Shown here one piece after another: positions 1 through 12,881 of a stretch of DNA of 64,000 bases. The stretch's first letter is position 1. Each line of letters opens with the position of its first letter. The DNA comes from Verpa conica (lineage: Eukaryota > Ascomycota > Pezizomycetes > Pezizales > Morchellaceae). The translations under genes and the position numbers were made by a program. The DNA is taken from positions 1,860,001-1,924,000 of the forward strand of contig JAUFSD010000002.1 of NCBI GenBank assembly GCA_033030425.1, read 5' to 3'. The notes beneath the pieces were generated by a model, which was not told where the DNA came from, did no database searches, and saw nothing but the letters and a program-made list of their open reading frames with translations.

Positions 1-1587
1 AACACAAACTGCAACAAATGTGGCGGGAAGGTAGAACAATGTCACGAATGTCACAATCTTTACCGCCACGGCCTCCCTTGTCGTTCGCTTGGTCATCTTC
101 ATCATGAGATCCGAATCCCGGCGTCCTAGCTCGGCGAAGTCAACGTTGAGTTGTCCATGTCGTTGGGCAGCTTCGGCGTTGCGAAAGTCAAGAACATTGT
201 AGAGCTGTAGAAAAGAAGGTATTAGTAATGTGAACTAGCCTCTTAAGAGGGAAGAATTACCAGACGTGATCGACCGCGAATACGGTGGAGCATAGTCTCT
301 ACATTTCGCTTGTGGATAGCAAGCTCAGTGAGATATGTATCTAGCGAATCATCGACCGCTGTGAAATGATGTTCCTCCAGTTCCAAACCGCACCTCCGTA
401 GTTGTTCATTGTGCTTTTGTAATGTTTTGATTATATCCCTGTTTGTCTCTAGTGCCAAAAGAAGGCTTTGAACTTTTTCTTCGAACCTCTGGAGGTCCTG
501 AATATCTTTGAACTCGACTTCAAAGTCAAGCTGATTATTGGGACTCCCGAAGGAAGGAGCTTTGGTATCGATGGTTCTTTTTCTACCAACAGACGAGCTT
601 AGGGCACCCCGAGTCTAATAATGTTAGTAGAGTCCGTGGGACTGAAGACTTTGACAGGATGCTTACCATGTCGAACAATTTTGCTTCCAACCAATTATAG
701 TACCATCTCCAGTTCTCTGCTGCCGCTGAAAGAAATACCAAATGGATGTCTAGAGGGTTGTGGACAGTGTCTTCAAAGTCCTCTGTTGTCCTAGCTTTGA
801 AAACTTCATGTAGCCGGCTTTGAACCTTTTCTGACGCTTGGACCATTATCCATGTGCTTGATTTCTTTGATTGTTCGAATTTTTGATAAACGCAAGTCTG
901 TCTGACGGACCAAGGGTCCTCTGGTAATCTTCCATTTTCGTCCGCAAACTTGATATTGTAACATATTTCTGTAGGGTATTAGTCACGAGTAATGAATTTC
1001 AGAGTGAACTTATCCATGGGCATACCATAATTATTGATACTTTGCTTCTTGCTACTTTGGCTAGCGTAATCAATACGCCTTTTGCAGCCACCATATCCAC
1101 TATCGCTTGAGCTGGACTTTCTGCCAAATGCTTGGAGAAAGTCGATAAAGCCAGGCATAACCTGGTGGGTAGTCAAGACCTTTCGCAGTGTGTCCTGTGG
1201 AATATGTACGCGACTCCTAGACAAGACATTTGGATTTGCAGCCTTCAAATGATAGAATCTGAATTCCCGGTTTGGTGGTGACTATTCAAGTTAGTTGATT
1301 GTTGACCCCTCTTGGTATTTGGAGGGGGGGGGGGGACTAACAATAGCTAGAAAGTCTTCAAAGGCTTCTGGATCTTCAAAAGTTATTGGTTTTTTATCAT
1401 CCGAGAAAAACTCGTCCCGATTTACATCCAAGACGTCTACCGACATGGATCCCTTTTCAGTAAAGAGCCTCTTGCTGTCGTTATTGAGTCGTTCATCATA
1501 TGAGCTCCCATCCTCGCGTAGCGGATCGTAATTGCGGAGACGCTTTGGGTAATGTTCCCAGCCCGAGTTATCCGACATGTTGTGCAT
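1..1587 (-). CDS. CorA-like transporter-domain membrane protein (3' end cut off by window edge)
   Basis: Five exons are visible: 1587-1342, 1281-1026, 968-667, 614-261 and 204-1. They join in frame with GT-AG introns and give 386 codons before the window ends. The middle carries the fungal CorA-like cytoplasmic domain, including PEDPWSVRQTCVYQKF, which matches the family's WS(I/V)RQT-VY motif. The last visible exon has a RN-E-A motif and then ELGRRDSDLMMKMTKRT followed by the first transmembrane segment with FVTLFYLPATFVA. This matches the (T/L)FLPATF-A signature of fungal CorA-like proteins. The family resembles Mg2+ channels of the CorA group, but most fungal members are untested and transport is inference. 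The GMN-like loop and second helix would lie to the left of the window. The start at 1587 is the first ATG of an open exon; a second ATG lies three codons on. The reading frame looks intact. Confidence 0.8.
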
Positions 1588-2459
1588 ATTTATTTTTTTG
1601 TATTATGTAATAAAATGTAAAAGAGGAATTCTAGTATGAATTCTGATGCTGGGCGGTGGGTTATGGAATTAAAGAAACTGTGTAGAGCGTGGAAAGATGG
1701 GTTTTATCAATACCATGAGTTGTCTACATGCGTGGCGCAGAGCCTCGCATGCGTGTTGTTTTCTGCCTCGTTCTTACCCCGCCCCCTTGTTCAGCTCCGC
1801 CACTACCCCCCGAACCACCAACGGGGAGGCAGTGGCAATGGCTGCGCACCTAGACTACGGGATCTATCTACTATTTGGATCAAACTTCAGATGAGAGAGA
1901 TGTCTCTGTGCTATGAGATCATCAAAAGGTGAGTGAAAATTACGAACATTGAACACTGAGTGGCCCGTGCGGTATTTTTTTATTTATCTCATGACATCCC
2001 ATTATCGCTGAAACTTCCTGTGACTGTGCTGCCTAGAAAATAGAAAATAGAAGATCATGAGTGATAAAGGCAGTGTTCTCAACAACTTCAAGACATTTCG
2101 ACTCTCTCTGACAAAAATTACTCCAACCAATTTCTACCTCGGGTGGACGTCCTCGAAGCTTCATAGTGCTGGAAAAGAAACGTCAGCGCGTGATGAGAAG
2201 AGAAGGGGAAGCTAGGAATACGAGACTCACTTCCGTTATTCCGCAGCCGGATCATGCTGGAAGCTCTTGTGCATCACAGATCTCGTCCTGTAAAAGATAT
2301 TAGCTCTTCTGCCTACCGCAGCCAGTGCCTCGTACCTACCTCTGTGACCCTGCGAGGGACCTGACATTTCCACTCCCCGTTGTTAAGCTAGAAGGTATCG
2401 TCAACCCTACCCGGCACGGCCCCCAACAAGAAAAAAAGCATGAGTGGGACATATATACT

Positions 2460-2834
2460 TCAGCGGAAAAGTTCCCTGCGCCGAACAGGCCTACCAGGAG
2501 ACTTTTGATTTGACGTGGTGATAAGTACCGGGAACTTATTGTTTGCAAAACGGCCATCTTGAGTTGTACAGCCGATTAGCTCACCAAACACTAAAGGGAG
2601 ACGGTGGTTTTTTTTTATACAACCTAGAGGAATGGGGCTCTTTGTGCAAGTGTGACGCATACTGATTGACCAGTAATTTTTCCTGTTGAGGAAAAATTGG
2701 GTTGTTTTCCCTGCATGCAGGATACCAATAGCCCTAACCCTGGTTTTTTCTTCGAGTGATAGATCGTGGCTTTCGTGAGGCGTAAACACGGTTGGATTCT
2801 TTTTACTTACATGCTTGGTACTAGTACGGTACAA
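2460..2834 (-). pseudogene. Possible decayed transposase helix-turn-helix fragment
   Basis: A 124-codon frame contains HDLSLEEKTRVRAIGILHAGK, which resembles the first helix region of mariner/Tc1 transposase DNA-binding domains (L-x-EE-R-x-x-I). A second piece reading VNQYASHLHKEP, like the following recognition helix, continues in the +1 frame, so the unit appears frame-shifted. No DDE catalytic domain is visible downstream. The similarity is by eye only and the segment could be chance. Confidence 0.28.
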
Positions 2835-4488
2835 GGCTCCAGTAATTATTATGACTCACTAATATGGAGGTAGCACGACCCCCAATTGTATATCCCTGTG
2901 GAAATGTACTGTTACCCTATAGTTTGTAGATTACCTATAAACTGAGTTGTTCTGAAAGGCTTGGAATTGGCTGTAACAGGTCCTACTGGGGTTTCCCGTA
3001 AAACTCTCTTCCAAAGTATAATATTCACCGTCCCCTAGAAGTTTGGAAATTAAACCTTACCGCCTTACTCAGGTAGCAAACCGATTACTCCGAGGCCGAT
3101 GAAGGCCACCATAATCTAATCAATATCGCTACCGTTTACCGTAGATGAATCTCCACAGTCAGAGAAGCCGTCTCTTCAACTGTCAGGCAAAATTACCCCG
3201 CTTCTATCCTGTTGATCGAATTAATATATATTGCACCTAGCCGTGTCTACCTAGAGAGTATTTAAGGATGGCTTACGCCGCCGATAGCAGTCTTACCGTG
3301 ATACTAAGAATGTGTGTTCCGGTGCTCCCTCCGGCTTATAATGCGCAATGCCTCAACTTGTAATCATGTGTTAGAAAAAAGTAAATACGATATACTGCAG
3401 AGCCTGTGTATCGTGTAAGAGTAAGTACCGGTGACCTACATAGATCGATAGTAGATCAATTGGTGACCTCAACACATTAGGCAAAATATAAGTATAGACG
3501 TAACTAGGTCAAGAAATTTTGAAAGAACAGAAGGGGGTCGCGTCGTGCTTCGGAATCTCATTATTTAGAGTAATTACAAAATAAAACTCTAAGGCAAGAG
3601 GGATATTCTATGAAGCTGCTTAAGTTCACTAGGTATCTGTTTTATGTATACTTAATAGTTATTACTTGAGAAAAATCCCATTAAAGACACTCCTAGAGGG
3701 GGTTTGGAGCCCCTAGTACGGCCTAGTAATAATCCCTTTGTATAGATTCAACTAGAGCAATCGCTAGCCACCCAGCAAGGCTTTATGCCTACTTAGGCAA
3801 CACTAGGTATTACATGCATGTAACTTTGAGGGTTTTTATATCCTATGCATTGTATGTCTACTATGGCTGGCCCCACCAATAAGTGTCTCCATCTAGTACT
3901 ACTCACGCCTGGGTTTAAGCCATTGTGATGCATATGCCTAGCGGCTGAAGTAAGGCTTAAGCCAATCCCTCTAGGAATACCATAGTGCCTAGTCCTCGTG
4001 ATCTAGGACCGATAATAGATGATCAAGCCATTATCACTATCTTTAACCGTATCAAACCATACAACGCAGTTTGTCTAAAAAAAGTAGAGCTACGCTATTT
4101 GGATTTACACTACCCTCAAGACAATGGCATAACATTATACATAGGCAAAGTAGCCAGAGGAGGAAGCTGAAAGGGCACATTTAGTAACTAACAAAGTATC
4201 AACTTTGTGCAGCCTTCTGTTTTAGATTAATGCGCTCATAAATGTTTGGTACGGTCTATCGCCGGGGGGCTGAGGCTTCACGAGGAAACCGCTCGGGTTT
4301 CTGCCTTAGCGAGCTCGTACTACTCTCCGATAAGGCTCCCATGAACTTACTAGCATTTTGCCATGAGAACAAGGATTAGGGGGGTAGATCACCATGAATG
4401 GCTTAGGATTTATCCCGCCAGGTCAATCATTTGTGGAAATTTTGTAATGGTGGGGTTCATTAGTATGGGTAGTAGGCCGATAGGGTGA

Positions 4489-4503
4489 CCCTAACCCTAA
4501 CCC
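4489..4503. repeat. Interstitial telomere-like tract
   Basis: Two and a half copies of CCCTAA occur in an intergenic position. It is the longest of several such short tracts in the window. No array follows, so this is not a chromosome end. Confidence 0.7.
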
Positions 4504-4738
4504 ATCAAATATAATGTGTGAGAACTCATCTTACGGTGAAGACCTATAGTTAGTATTTCTCCCGATTTACCGAAGCTATTCAGCTACAGCTGCCTTACCC
4601 CTGCTAGGGCACTTATCTCGTATGATGAGATCCTTCACCTAAGCTCCTATCTTCCTAAGTTCTATCATCGGTGCCGTAAAAGTGACTGCATGAGTACTCA
4701 CATAAGTTGGGATCACATAAGATACAAATAGTCGAGCT

Positions 4739-5222
4739 ATAGCGCCTCGTAAAAACTGATCGTCCGATTGCCTAAATACACCAAAATCGAGTGTTTTCAC
4801 ACCATTACAGGACAGATATTTATGATTCAAAATTTACAGTGCTAGCAGAGTAGATATATATACTGATGAAGACCTTATGTTTAAGGTAAGAACTCTATAT
4901 ATGAGACATAGGAGTAGTAGTGTAGGCTAGAAGTAGGGTAGGTTGTAAATTTGATCGGAAAATGCCAAGACCCCATACAAATCCCAAGTCTTGGCGCTGA
5001 TTTTGAGATCCACTCTACAGGAACCCCTAGAGCCCACACTACAATGAGCAGTATTTTAAAATGAGTCTAGAAATTAATTTTCCATATGGTTAAGTTCCAT
5101 TATATAGAATTATAAGAGAGTTCCTTGCCTAGTGTAGTGGGGAAAGTGGTTATAATATAGCTGTTTTGAGGGATATTTGGTGTGGTTTTCAATTCGGACG
5201 ATGACTTATTACGAGGCGCTGT
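4739..5222. repeat. Long inverted repeat, possible degenerate DNA-transposon relic
   Basis: Arms of about 52 bp at 4739-4790 and 5171-5222 are inverted copies, roughly three-quarters identical with one gap. Both contain GCGCCTCGTAA and TCGTCCGA. The 380 bp between them has no meaningful ORF. The size and arms fit a non-autonomous TIR element, but I see no clear target-site duplication. Confidence 0.45.
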
Positions 5223-5660
5223 AGAATAGTAAAGTTACTGGCGGGGGGTCATTTTACAGCTTAATTACCGTGGCTGAGTGCCATAGACGTCCCAGCTTCA
5301 AAGACATACGTAGTAACTTGCGTAAGGCCCACCAAGGAGTAGTAAAATGAGCCACAGCCGCTGACGCGTTTAGCTGATGAGACAATATGTTTACTCTGGT
5401 GTTTCAGGGAAACTTCAGCGCCGTTGATTTAGGTTTTATTAGAATGGTAGCAAAAAGATAATGAGTTCAATACCCAGGATTCCCACATGGTCACCCAATG
5501 TAGTACTAACTAAGCGATACGATGATTGGGTACAGCAGAGCGGACGGGATGCTCCATTTTCATCGTTCTATGACCGAACACGTTGTAACATGGGACAAAA
5601 GCATTTTTATACCATCCGCGTCTTTAACAGGTCCAGGAAAATAGATGTTTGGGAGGTTTT

Positions 5661-5694
5661 AGCCCCCCCAAGGCGCTTAGAGGCCTTGGGGGCT
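5661..5694. repeat. GC-rich hairpin
   Basis: AGCCCCCCCAAGGC and GCCTTGGGGGCT form a 12-bp stem with two unpaired C residues and an 8-nt loop, inside an AT-rich tract. No gene ends at this point, so a terminator role is not supported. Confidence 0.4.
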
Positions 5695-6110
5695 CTTAAT
5701 AGTTCCTCCGCTTTCTAACGCCCGAAACTACCTAAGCCTTTATAGAGAAACAATGTAGACCCTAAGTATCAACTTTGCCCTGTAGAATATATAAACCTAA
5801 GACACTAAAATCCTCCTGAAAGTCTAAAGGAAAATAGTATGCCGGAAAAAAGTTCGAGGTTTGAAGCACACCAGAACCTCTAGTGCGTGCGCAGCAAAAA
5901 GTGTAGTAGGCTTGCGTATGGTAAATACTAGATTTAGCTGTGGAGTGGTGTATTTTATAGCACCAAAAGAATCCCAATTGATATTAGCCAAACGACAAAG
6001 TAGGCTATCTAAAACTAGTAATCAAACAAGTATAATTACATCCTTCTAACCCAAACCTAAACATACTCAAGGTACAAAAATAACCTTAGAAATCAGCACT
6101 GAATGTACAA

Positions 6111-7225
6111 TCAATTGACCCTAACATTGCCCCACCATCCAGTGGCCTTCTTAAGAGTTTTCTTCACTCCATGAGAAACATCATGCACAGGTTTCTTCGG
6201 AATGCCCCCCAAAACAGTCTGACCGTGATGTTCATACCCACTCTCAATCCAGTCCCCATCCTTTGCTGCCTCGATCGTCTCAGATCTGACTGAATCATCC
6301 AGACCCGTTTTTCCAGTAACAATCATATTCAAGTATCCCGCCAGCCTCCACCCTGCCTTTGCAACAAGTAAATCCACAATCTCTATCGCACCTTCATAGT
6401 ACTCACCACTTACATCCAACCCGCTCAACCCCTCCGGGTACGTCTGCGGAAGAATGTAATCGCACATCCACTTGTTCGCCTCTGACGCCCAAATAAGCGC
6501 GCATTCCTCTGCCTTGGCAGGATCAATGCACACACTCCAGGCTTTGTGATTATCCGCGTATTTACCAGACTCGATCTCGGTGTGAAGTGTATCAGCCCAG
6601 CCGACTGCATGACGGATGGCTGAGCCGCCTTGGTGCTTCTCGGCGATGGAGGAGTCCCAGACGTGGTGGAGGTTGGTGTGTTGTTTACCCCAGAAGACAG
6701 GGATCTGATTGCCGCCGCGAAGGAGGTCTTCGGTATGAAGAGGCTGGTGGATGTCGCCGATGAAGTGGATTATAAATTTCAGTGCCATCTGGCGTTCGTA
6801 AAAGGAGATTTCCTCGTCTGTAACTCTGGATGTCTATTCTTCTGATTAGGACTAACCCTAACCCTTGGTGGCAAAATATTAGGGTAGCATACCATATTAA
6901 CAATAGCACTAACTATACAACCCTCCTCCCCTCCACAGTCCCTGTTATAGTTTACTTCGCAGGTATGTGGAGGATCATCCTTTGAGTCGATCCAGTGCCA
7001 TGGCGCAGAATAGCGCCCATCTGGTGTATGTGCATAATAATCCGGCCATGTAGATGCAGACACCATACTCTGTGGTTTTGGCAGGAGTTCCTTAATCCAT
7101 ATCGCCGTTTCTGGGAGAAGATACCGGCTTGAAAGGAGGGCGACAGTGCGGTGCCCAAGCATGCCCCATGCTGAAGCGGAGGTGGTGAAGATGAGGGCTG
7201 GGAGGATGAGAGCTGTGGAACGCAT
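6111..7225 (-). CDS. Secreted S1/P1-type zinc nuclease
   Basis: Two exons (7225-6893 and 6833-6111) encode 351 residues. The enzyme cleaves single-stranded DNA and RNA to 5'-nucleotides. A 19-residue signal peptide ends ...TSASA and is followed directly by Trp20. That fits the family, in which the mature N-terminal Trp binds zinc. The other expected ligands are present with correct spacing: His25 (WGMLGH), Asp62 (WPDYY), His77 (PWHWID), His134/Asp138/His144 (HFIGDIHQPLH) and His167/Asp171 (HHVWD). The protein is longer than P1 (about 270 aa mature) because of a basic C-terminal extension. An in-frame start lies further upstream, but only the ATG at 7225 puts the signal peptide at the N-terminus. 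The intron contains a telomere-like GGGTTAGGGTTAG. Likely role: extracellular nucleic-acid scavenging. Confidence 0.92.
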
Positions 7226-10200
7226 GGCTGTAACGTGTATATGGGTAGAGGCGCGGTATCTTGTGGAGAAAGGAGGAAGGAGCTGAAGCTGAAGCTGGAG
7301 TGGAGATATGGGGAGATAAGGCTGGGGAGACACAGCCACGCGTGACTGAGCTGCAAGGGGAGACACGCGATGGGCGGGGCACTAATACAAAGGGGGCTGG
7401 CGGAGGCTGATCAGCCGCCTTGGCGATCGCCCGTAGGCTCTGGTGCGTGTCAGAAAAAATAATTAGAACTGTATATAATATATATAATAATGGTCTTAGA
7501 ATTTCAGGCAGACTATTAAAAATATTTGGTTCTTTTCATACATTTTTCATAGGGTTGGTTCTTATTATAAAAGAATCGCGGAAGTCACGGAATTAATATG
7601 GTTAAAAGCCTGTATCACGTGTAAGTCCATCTATCTGATATCATGCCAGGCACCAAGAATAAGAAGCCCTCTTCACCCCGAAAGTCAAATCATATTAGCG
7701 TTTCAAGGTTGATAGAATGTATAGTACAGATATATTGGAGATGCAGAATCAACTGTTGATTTATCCTCTACTTGACCGGGTCTTAACAATAATGGCTAGT
7801 TAGATGTGGGCAGAGCTGGAGGTTGACTTGATCTGGTCCGCTAATACGAATTATACTAGGACTGCTAGATCCTCGGCTCTATTAATTAAGAGTACATATA
7901 TAAGATAATAAGTGCAAAATATCCTAGAATAACGGGTAGGTACGGAAAATTCTCGCCCATCGGCCCAGCATAGACCACATAAAAAATAGTAGACCGGAAT
8001 AGGTTATTTAAAAATAAATAGGCCGGCTAACATGTATCACGGCCTAATTGAACCTCTGGATGTAAGCTTTATTACGGCCTCAATTAGGAGCGAGTGAACC
8101 TATTTCTAAATATACGGACCTCGGCTACCTCAGTTATACGCTTCTAGCGTAGGTTCTATACCTACAGGTATCTGATAATTCTGAGAACTACACTAAATTA
8201 CGTATTAATGATAACTAGCATCATATATGTTCCCAAAAATACGCACAGTTCGTTACCACTTGGCCCTAGCTAGAGTAACCATGGGCATATCATAGGGAAC
8301 TAGTTTTAATTTAAGACTCAAAACTATGCGAAGAATATTTAAGATACAGTATAGATCTATAAAAATATGAAAACGAAGTGAACCTGTATCCTTATAGAGT
8401 AGATATTCTTATAGGGTAATAATAGTCACATAAAGTACATGTCATTCATGTCTAATCTCGGATGTATATCCTTATAAGGCAAATACTCTTATAGCCCGAA
8501 CCATTATAGGATGACTGTGCTGTGAGCTATAGAGCATAAGGTAGGTGTAGGGAAACTATGATAAAGCCGAGAGTTCTTAGCGCTAATAAGGATTAATCCC
8601 CCGTCAGAAGAGTATATAACTTAAATATATTAGTAAGGGGCTAGGACTAACGTTTATTCAAACTATAGTATACAACTTATAAGAATACCGGAAGTATTCT
8701 TATGTCGAATGCTAATGGACCCAATTGTCTTGGAATTGATTTTCCTCCTAGGATACCTTCCATACTAGCTGGCTTCCCGTACTATCCAAAACCTTTTACC
8801 TCATCCAGCCATAGTTTATCGTTTGGGACATTATTTGTTGATTAAATGTTTATCCCTTTCGCTATTGTTCAAAAGTTCTCGAAATTCATGCTACCAGGTC
8901 TATTATGCGTACCTATATATATCCCCAAAGAGTATCTTCGTATCTCCTACGAGTCCAAAATGTAATCTTAAGTGTTCCAATATATTATCAAAATACCTAG
9001 GGTGATGTTTTACTTTGAGGTTATATTATTTGTGGTCTTCTTAAAGGCGAGACGTTCCGCTAGTGGAAGGGATAGATTTTTTAACAAACAACCTAACTTC
9101 TGCCAATCGTGACTCGTCACCTTTCTCCAGAGGTAGTGACGCTTTGCTGGCTTTTCTGTGACCAGCACTAAAACTACTAGGAACATTCCGCACTCCATAG
9201 CGTATACTAAAGTAGAGTTACCACATCCCCTAATAACAACTCCGTCGGTACCCTCCAAAGATGTTTGGGGACGGTGATCAGAGATAACTAAGGTTATCAT
9301 AACTCTAAAACTTTTGAATCTCTTCTCTTTCTGAATTTCGTTTAGTAATGTGCGCACGTGCTGGTTGACTTCTAATGGCTTTTTGAGAAGTGATTCTTAA
9401 AGCGCTGGTAGACCTTTATGAATGTCTTTAATATCTCACTCGCTCAATTTTAGTTAGACTAGTTTTAGAATATTATAAAAGAAAAAGCATTTAACTTTCA
9501 ATTTTATCCAACATATAGGAATTTTGCAAACGGATATGATCTCGCGTCACTGGTCTGGTTACCAACGAGACGAGAGCACTCTTCGGGACGGTTCTCTATT
9601 AGTATTTCGAATTCCAGGGGCCCTGAATTATGTTATATAATTTCTTTATGATTTGTGAGAATTTATACACTAGTTATTCAGTACTTGCCTATTCTTTATA
9701 CCAGTCCGTGTAGTATGCCGGCTCTCCGTAAGATTTGTAGATTCCGTGAAGCTACCCTCATCCCCTTCATATATAGTTGAATCTCCCCCAATTATCCTCA
9801 TTTTGACCTCTACAGAAACGGTTTGAAAATGTTTCTGTTGATCTAAGACGTGTCGACACGACTTAATGTCTTATTGGTGATTTTGGTGGTATGAACTTGG
9901 CTACTATACTTTAAAAGAGATTTCGGGGTCAAAAAACATATACGTAGGAGAAGAGGTATAAACACTAACTCAAAAGGATCATAGGGTCTTTCTAATACTA
10001 ACAGAGAGCTTGAGATGATAAGCACCGATATGATACACAGGGATTACCCATTAAGCTGACCACTAAGAAATTTCTGTTAGAGATTTCCCATGTACCAAGA
10101 GACGCCTAGGTGCTGAGAGTGAAAGATGATATAGGGGTAAGTACTGAGGTATTCAATAGTGATTCTATAGCTTATATTAGTAACTCAATCTTTTGATTTT

Positions 10201-11192
10201 TGTGAACAGGGCTGTTACAGTTAATGGACTGTGGCTTTCTGTCTATTGAGATATCCTCCCCATATATACAGAGAAGGCATTTATGATTTTGTATCTGTGG
10301 TATCGCTACGGTAGCTTTATGACGGCTTTGATGGCCGTGATGGTGGTGGTGATGGTGATGGTGGGGTAGTGATTGTGAGGTGGTGATGGTGGTAATGGGG
10401 CAGTTATATACTACAGCCGGGAAATTTTTTCCATGATGAGGGCTAGTACCCTTCCATGAGCCGCTTTGTGGTAAATAAAGCTTTCCAGAAGTTTCCAGCC
10501 AGTTCTCCTATCGTGGGTGAATGAAAGGGGGGCTACTGACTGCTAGAACAACCCTGACGTCGTATTCGAGTGATGTATGAGCTTTATTGAAAGCCCAGCG
10601 ATAATTATCTTGTTAAGCTGAAGCCTAGCTAGCTCATTTTATAGTCATTCGGCCATAGCATACTATTTTCCAATACGCTGTTCCGTCGGTAGCTACATCG
10701 AGTTGTAACATATGATCTCGTTTATGTAGGTTCCTCAGTGCAAAGCCATGGAAGGGGGCTTTGGGTATATTTAGTATTAAAAACCAGTAAATAGTATTAT
10801 ATATATCATAATACCGCAAGACTCTCTATGGGAGATTTATATGGTATAGTCTCGGGGGGGCTTTGTGATAATCTAAGTGAGAATACGAGTAAAACCCCTC
10901 ATGCCCTCTAGTAGTTCCCGGGTGCAGATTCTCGACTTCGTTCTTTCCGGTTCCTAATCTAAATACAGGAAACCTTACCAAAGGCTGTAAATAATTAATT
11001 TTCTAATGTATCTACATGTATCATTCCGCTTTTAATATAAATTTAGGTACATATTATGCACTTAGGCCGGCTTCCATTCATAGTGGTGTATATCTACGCC
11101 AGCGGCTAGTGAAATCCAGAGTTGATATATGTACTAAGATATATAAATCGACAGTTCCTCTTCTTTCTTAACATCTCCAGCCCCCTCCGACT

Positions 11193-11591
11193 TCAAATCA
11201 TACGAAAGGCCCAAAATAGTCTAACTGAGCCTCCATAATCACCGGCAGATGTTTCCCCGCGCAACACCCAAAGCACTCCAAGCTTGCACTCAATGCCGGG
11301 CCAGAACAATAAAATTAGTAACCATATTGCATACCCAATAATCGTCACATACATATGCGTATCCCACTCTATCGTCTTCATAACGGGCTATTTCAACGCT
11401 GGTAAGGTCTTTTGAATCTCTGCTGCTACCTTCTCTGACAACCAAAATTTAATCATCCCTTTTTTCTCTTTGAACGCCTCCTCTAGTAAATCCTCAATAT
11501 GTTCGCTCGCAATGATACAGCCTGCTCTCCAAATCCCCACACACTCCCCCAACCTTATACTCCCAGTTTTAACCCTTACTTGCCCTCGCAA
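11193..11591 (-). pseudogene. Unrecognised reading frame broken by one in-frame stop
   Basis: A frame running from 11591 to 11193 would encode about 130 residues but is interrupted once by TAG at 11390-11388. The first half is helical and charged (EDLLEEAFKEKK). The second half starts with Met two codons after the stop and has a hydrophobic segment (IIGYAIWLLILLFW). I do not recognise the family. The upstream end has no clear ATG or splice acceptor. It may be a gene relic, two unrelated chance frames, or part of a spliced gene. Confidence 0.22.
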
Positions 11592-12881
11592 GTAGATTCA
11601 CCGTCTACGCATAACTTGCTAGAAACGTACAATAAACCGCTTCTCTCAAATTCTTGATAAACTCTCTTTTACAGACACCCTCTTGTAAATGGCACCTCCT
11701 CCGCCCCACCCCCACTCCCGATAAGGTCGAAGAAACATAGCCGCTCTCTGGGGTCTGCTGAGACGATGCGTAGAGGAGATAGTAGGAGCTTCTTGAACGG
11801 TCTACACACCTATGCCTTCAGAGTTTGTAGCACTTTGGACTACGCTATCCTGAGTATCTTTAAGAACATGGCCGGCACCGGTAGGCTTTTTATGAGCACA
11901 GATATCAGCACCGATTTGTGTTTTTTCTATACCTTATATTAGTTTTTCTCAATGATCAGGCTTCAAGGCAATATACAAGCCCTATTAGCGCTCCAATCTT
12001 CAAATATCTATGAAATACCGTCTAGATCCGTGTGTAGACATTTAAATAGTAACTCCCACGCCTCATTCAACTTAGATGCAGTGGTTGATAGAGAATGAGT
12101 GAATTATTATAACATTTATAAGAAAGAGCCGATTTTAATATTTAATGATTAGATAAAATGGTTTATTTCCAGTACACCAATACCCAAATTCTGTCTACTA
12201 ACATGTTAGTCAATTGTCTTGGCTTACCTATGCTATATATTTCCGTGGAATATGTATTATCAATTAATTACTTCCGTGGGGATTTCCAGTCCGGGGTTAG
12301 GGTTTTATTATCAATATAGCTTACAGTGACATCATCAACCCCCAATGCACCGGAACAAAGCCAGAGTTTCATAAGTACCTTTTAGATATCACACGTCCCT
12401 CTCCTCCTACTGATAGTCCATAATGCAGAGAATATCCCACCTGATTAGACGAGTAAACAAGAGAAGTATGGCGTCCGCAACTTCTTTGAGCGAAAAGGCA
12501 AGTTACCCCGCTCGCCCCCCCCCCCCCCCTAATTGTGCTTTTAACATATAAAGAAAAATTAACTCATGATGCGTATAGCGCGTGAACGTGTACGGTAAGC
12601 CACTTATCGTACACTCGGTAAGCCCAGTTACTGGATATTTCAGAAATGGGTTTTGTGATGTGGGTACCCTGCCCTATTAGGCTCTGGAATTGTGTGCTAA
12701 TGTTTGCAGACCGATCATAGGTTTGATTCCCATGATAAGTTGATGCCTTAACGCAAGAACTACCGAACTAAAAATAAAAAAAACCTCCCCCCCCTCTCGC
12801 AGTGATTCCGGGAAGTGAGTAAAAGAGAAACGCATTCGCAATATTACATCTAAGTGCAGCTAATAGCTCTGTGCTCTTTTC

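Larger units (their letters stand above)
1588..6110. other. Gene-poor AT-rich tract
   Basis: No gene I can support lies here. Short open frames (for example 1636-1932, 3985-4170 and 5461-5718) have no recognisable motif or convincing splice partners. The tract holds a transposase-like fragment, a telomere-like run, a long inverted repeat and a GC-rich hairpin, each listed separately. The abundance of TA steps and the decayed coding pieces suggest old, mutated mobile DNA. Confidence 0.5.

Noticed and set aside
4489..4503. Possible chromosome end
   Set aside because: Only 2.5 telomere units, with unrelated sequence and genes on both sides.
12515..12529. C15 run and other long G/C homopolymers as functional G-quadruplex sites
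   Set aside because: Single uninterrupted runs occur many times in this window without a consistent link to genes; they may also be assembly-sensitive.
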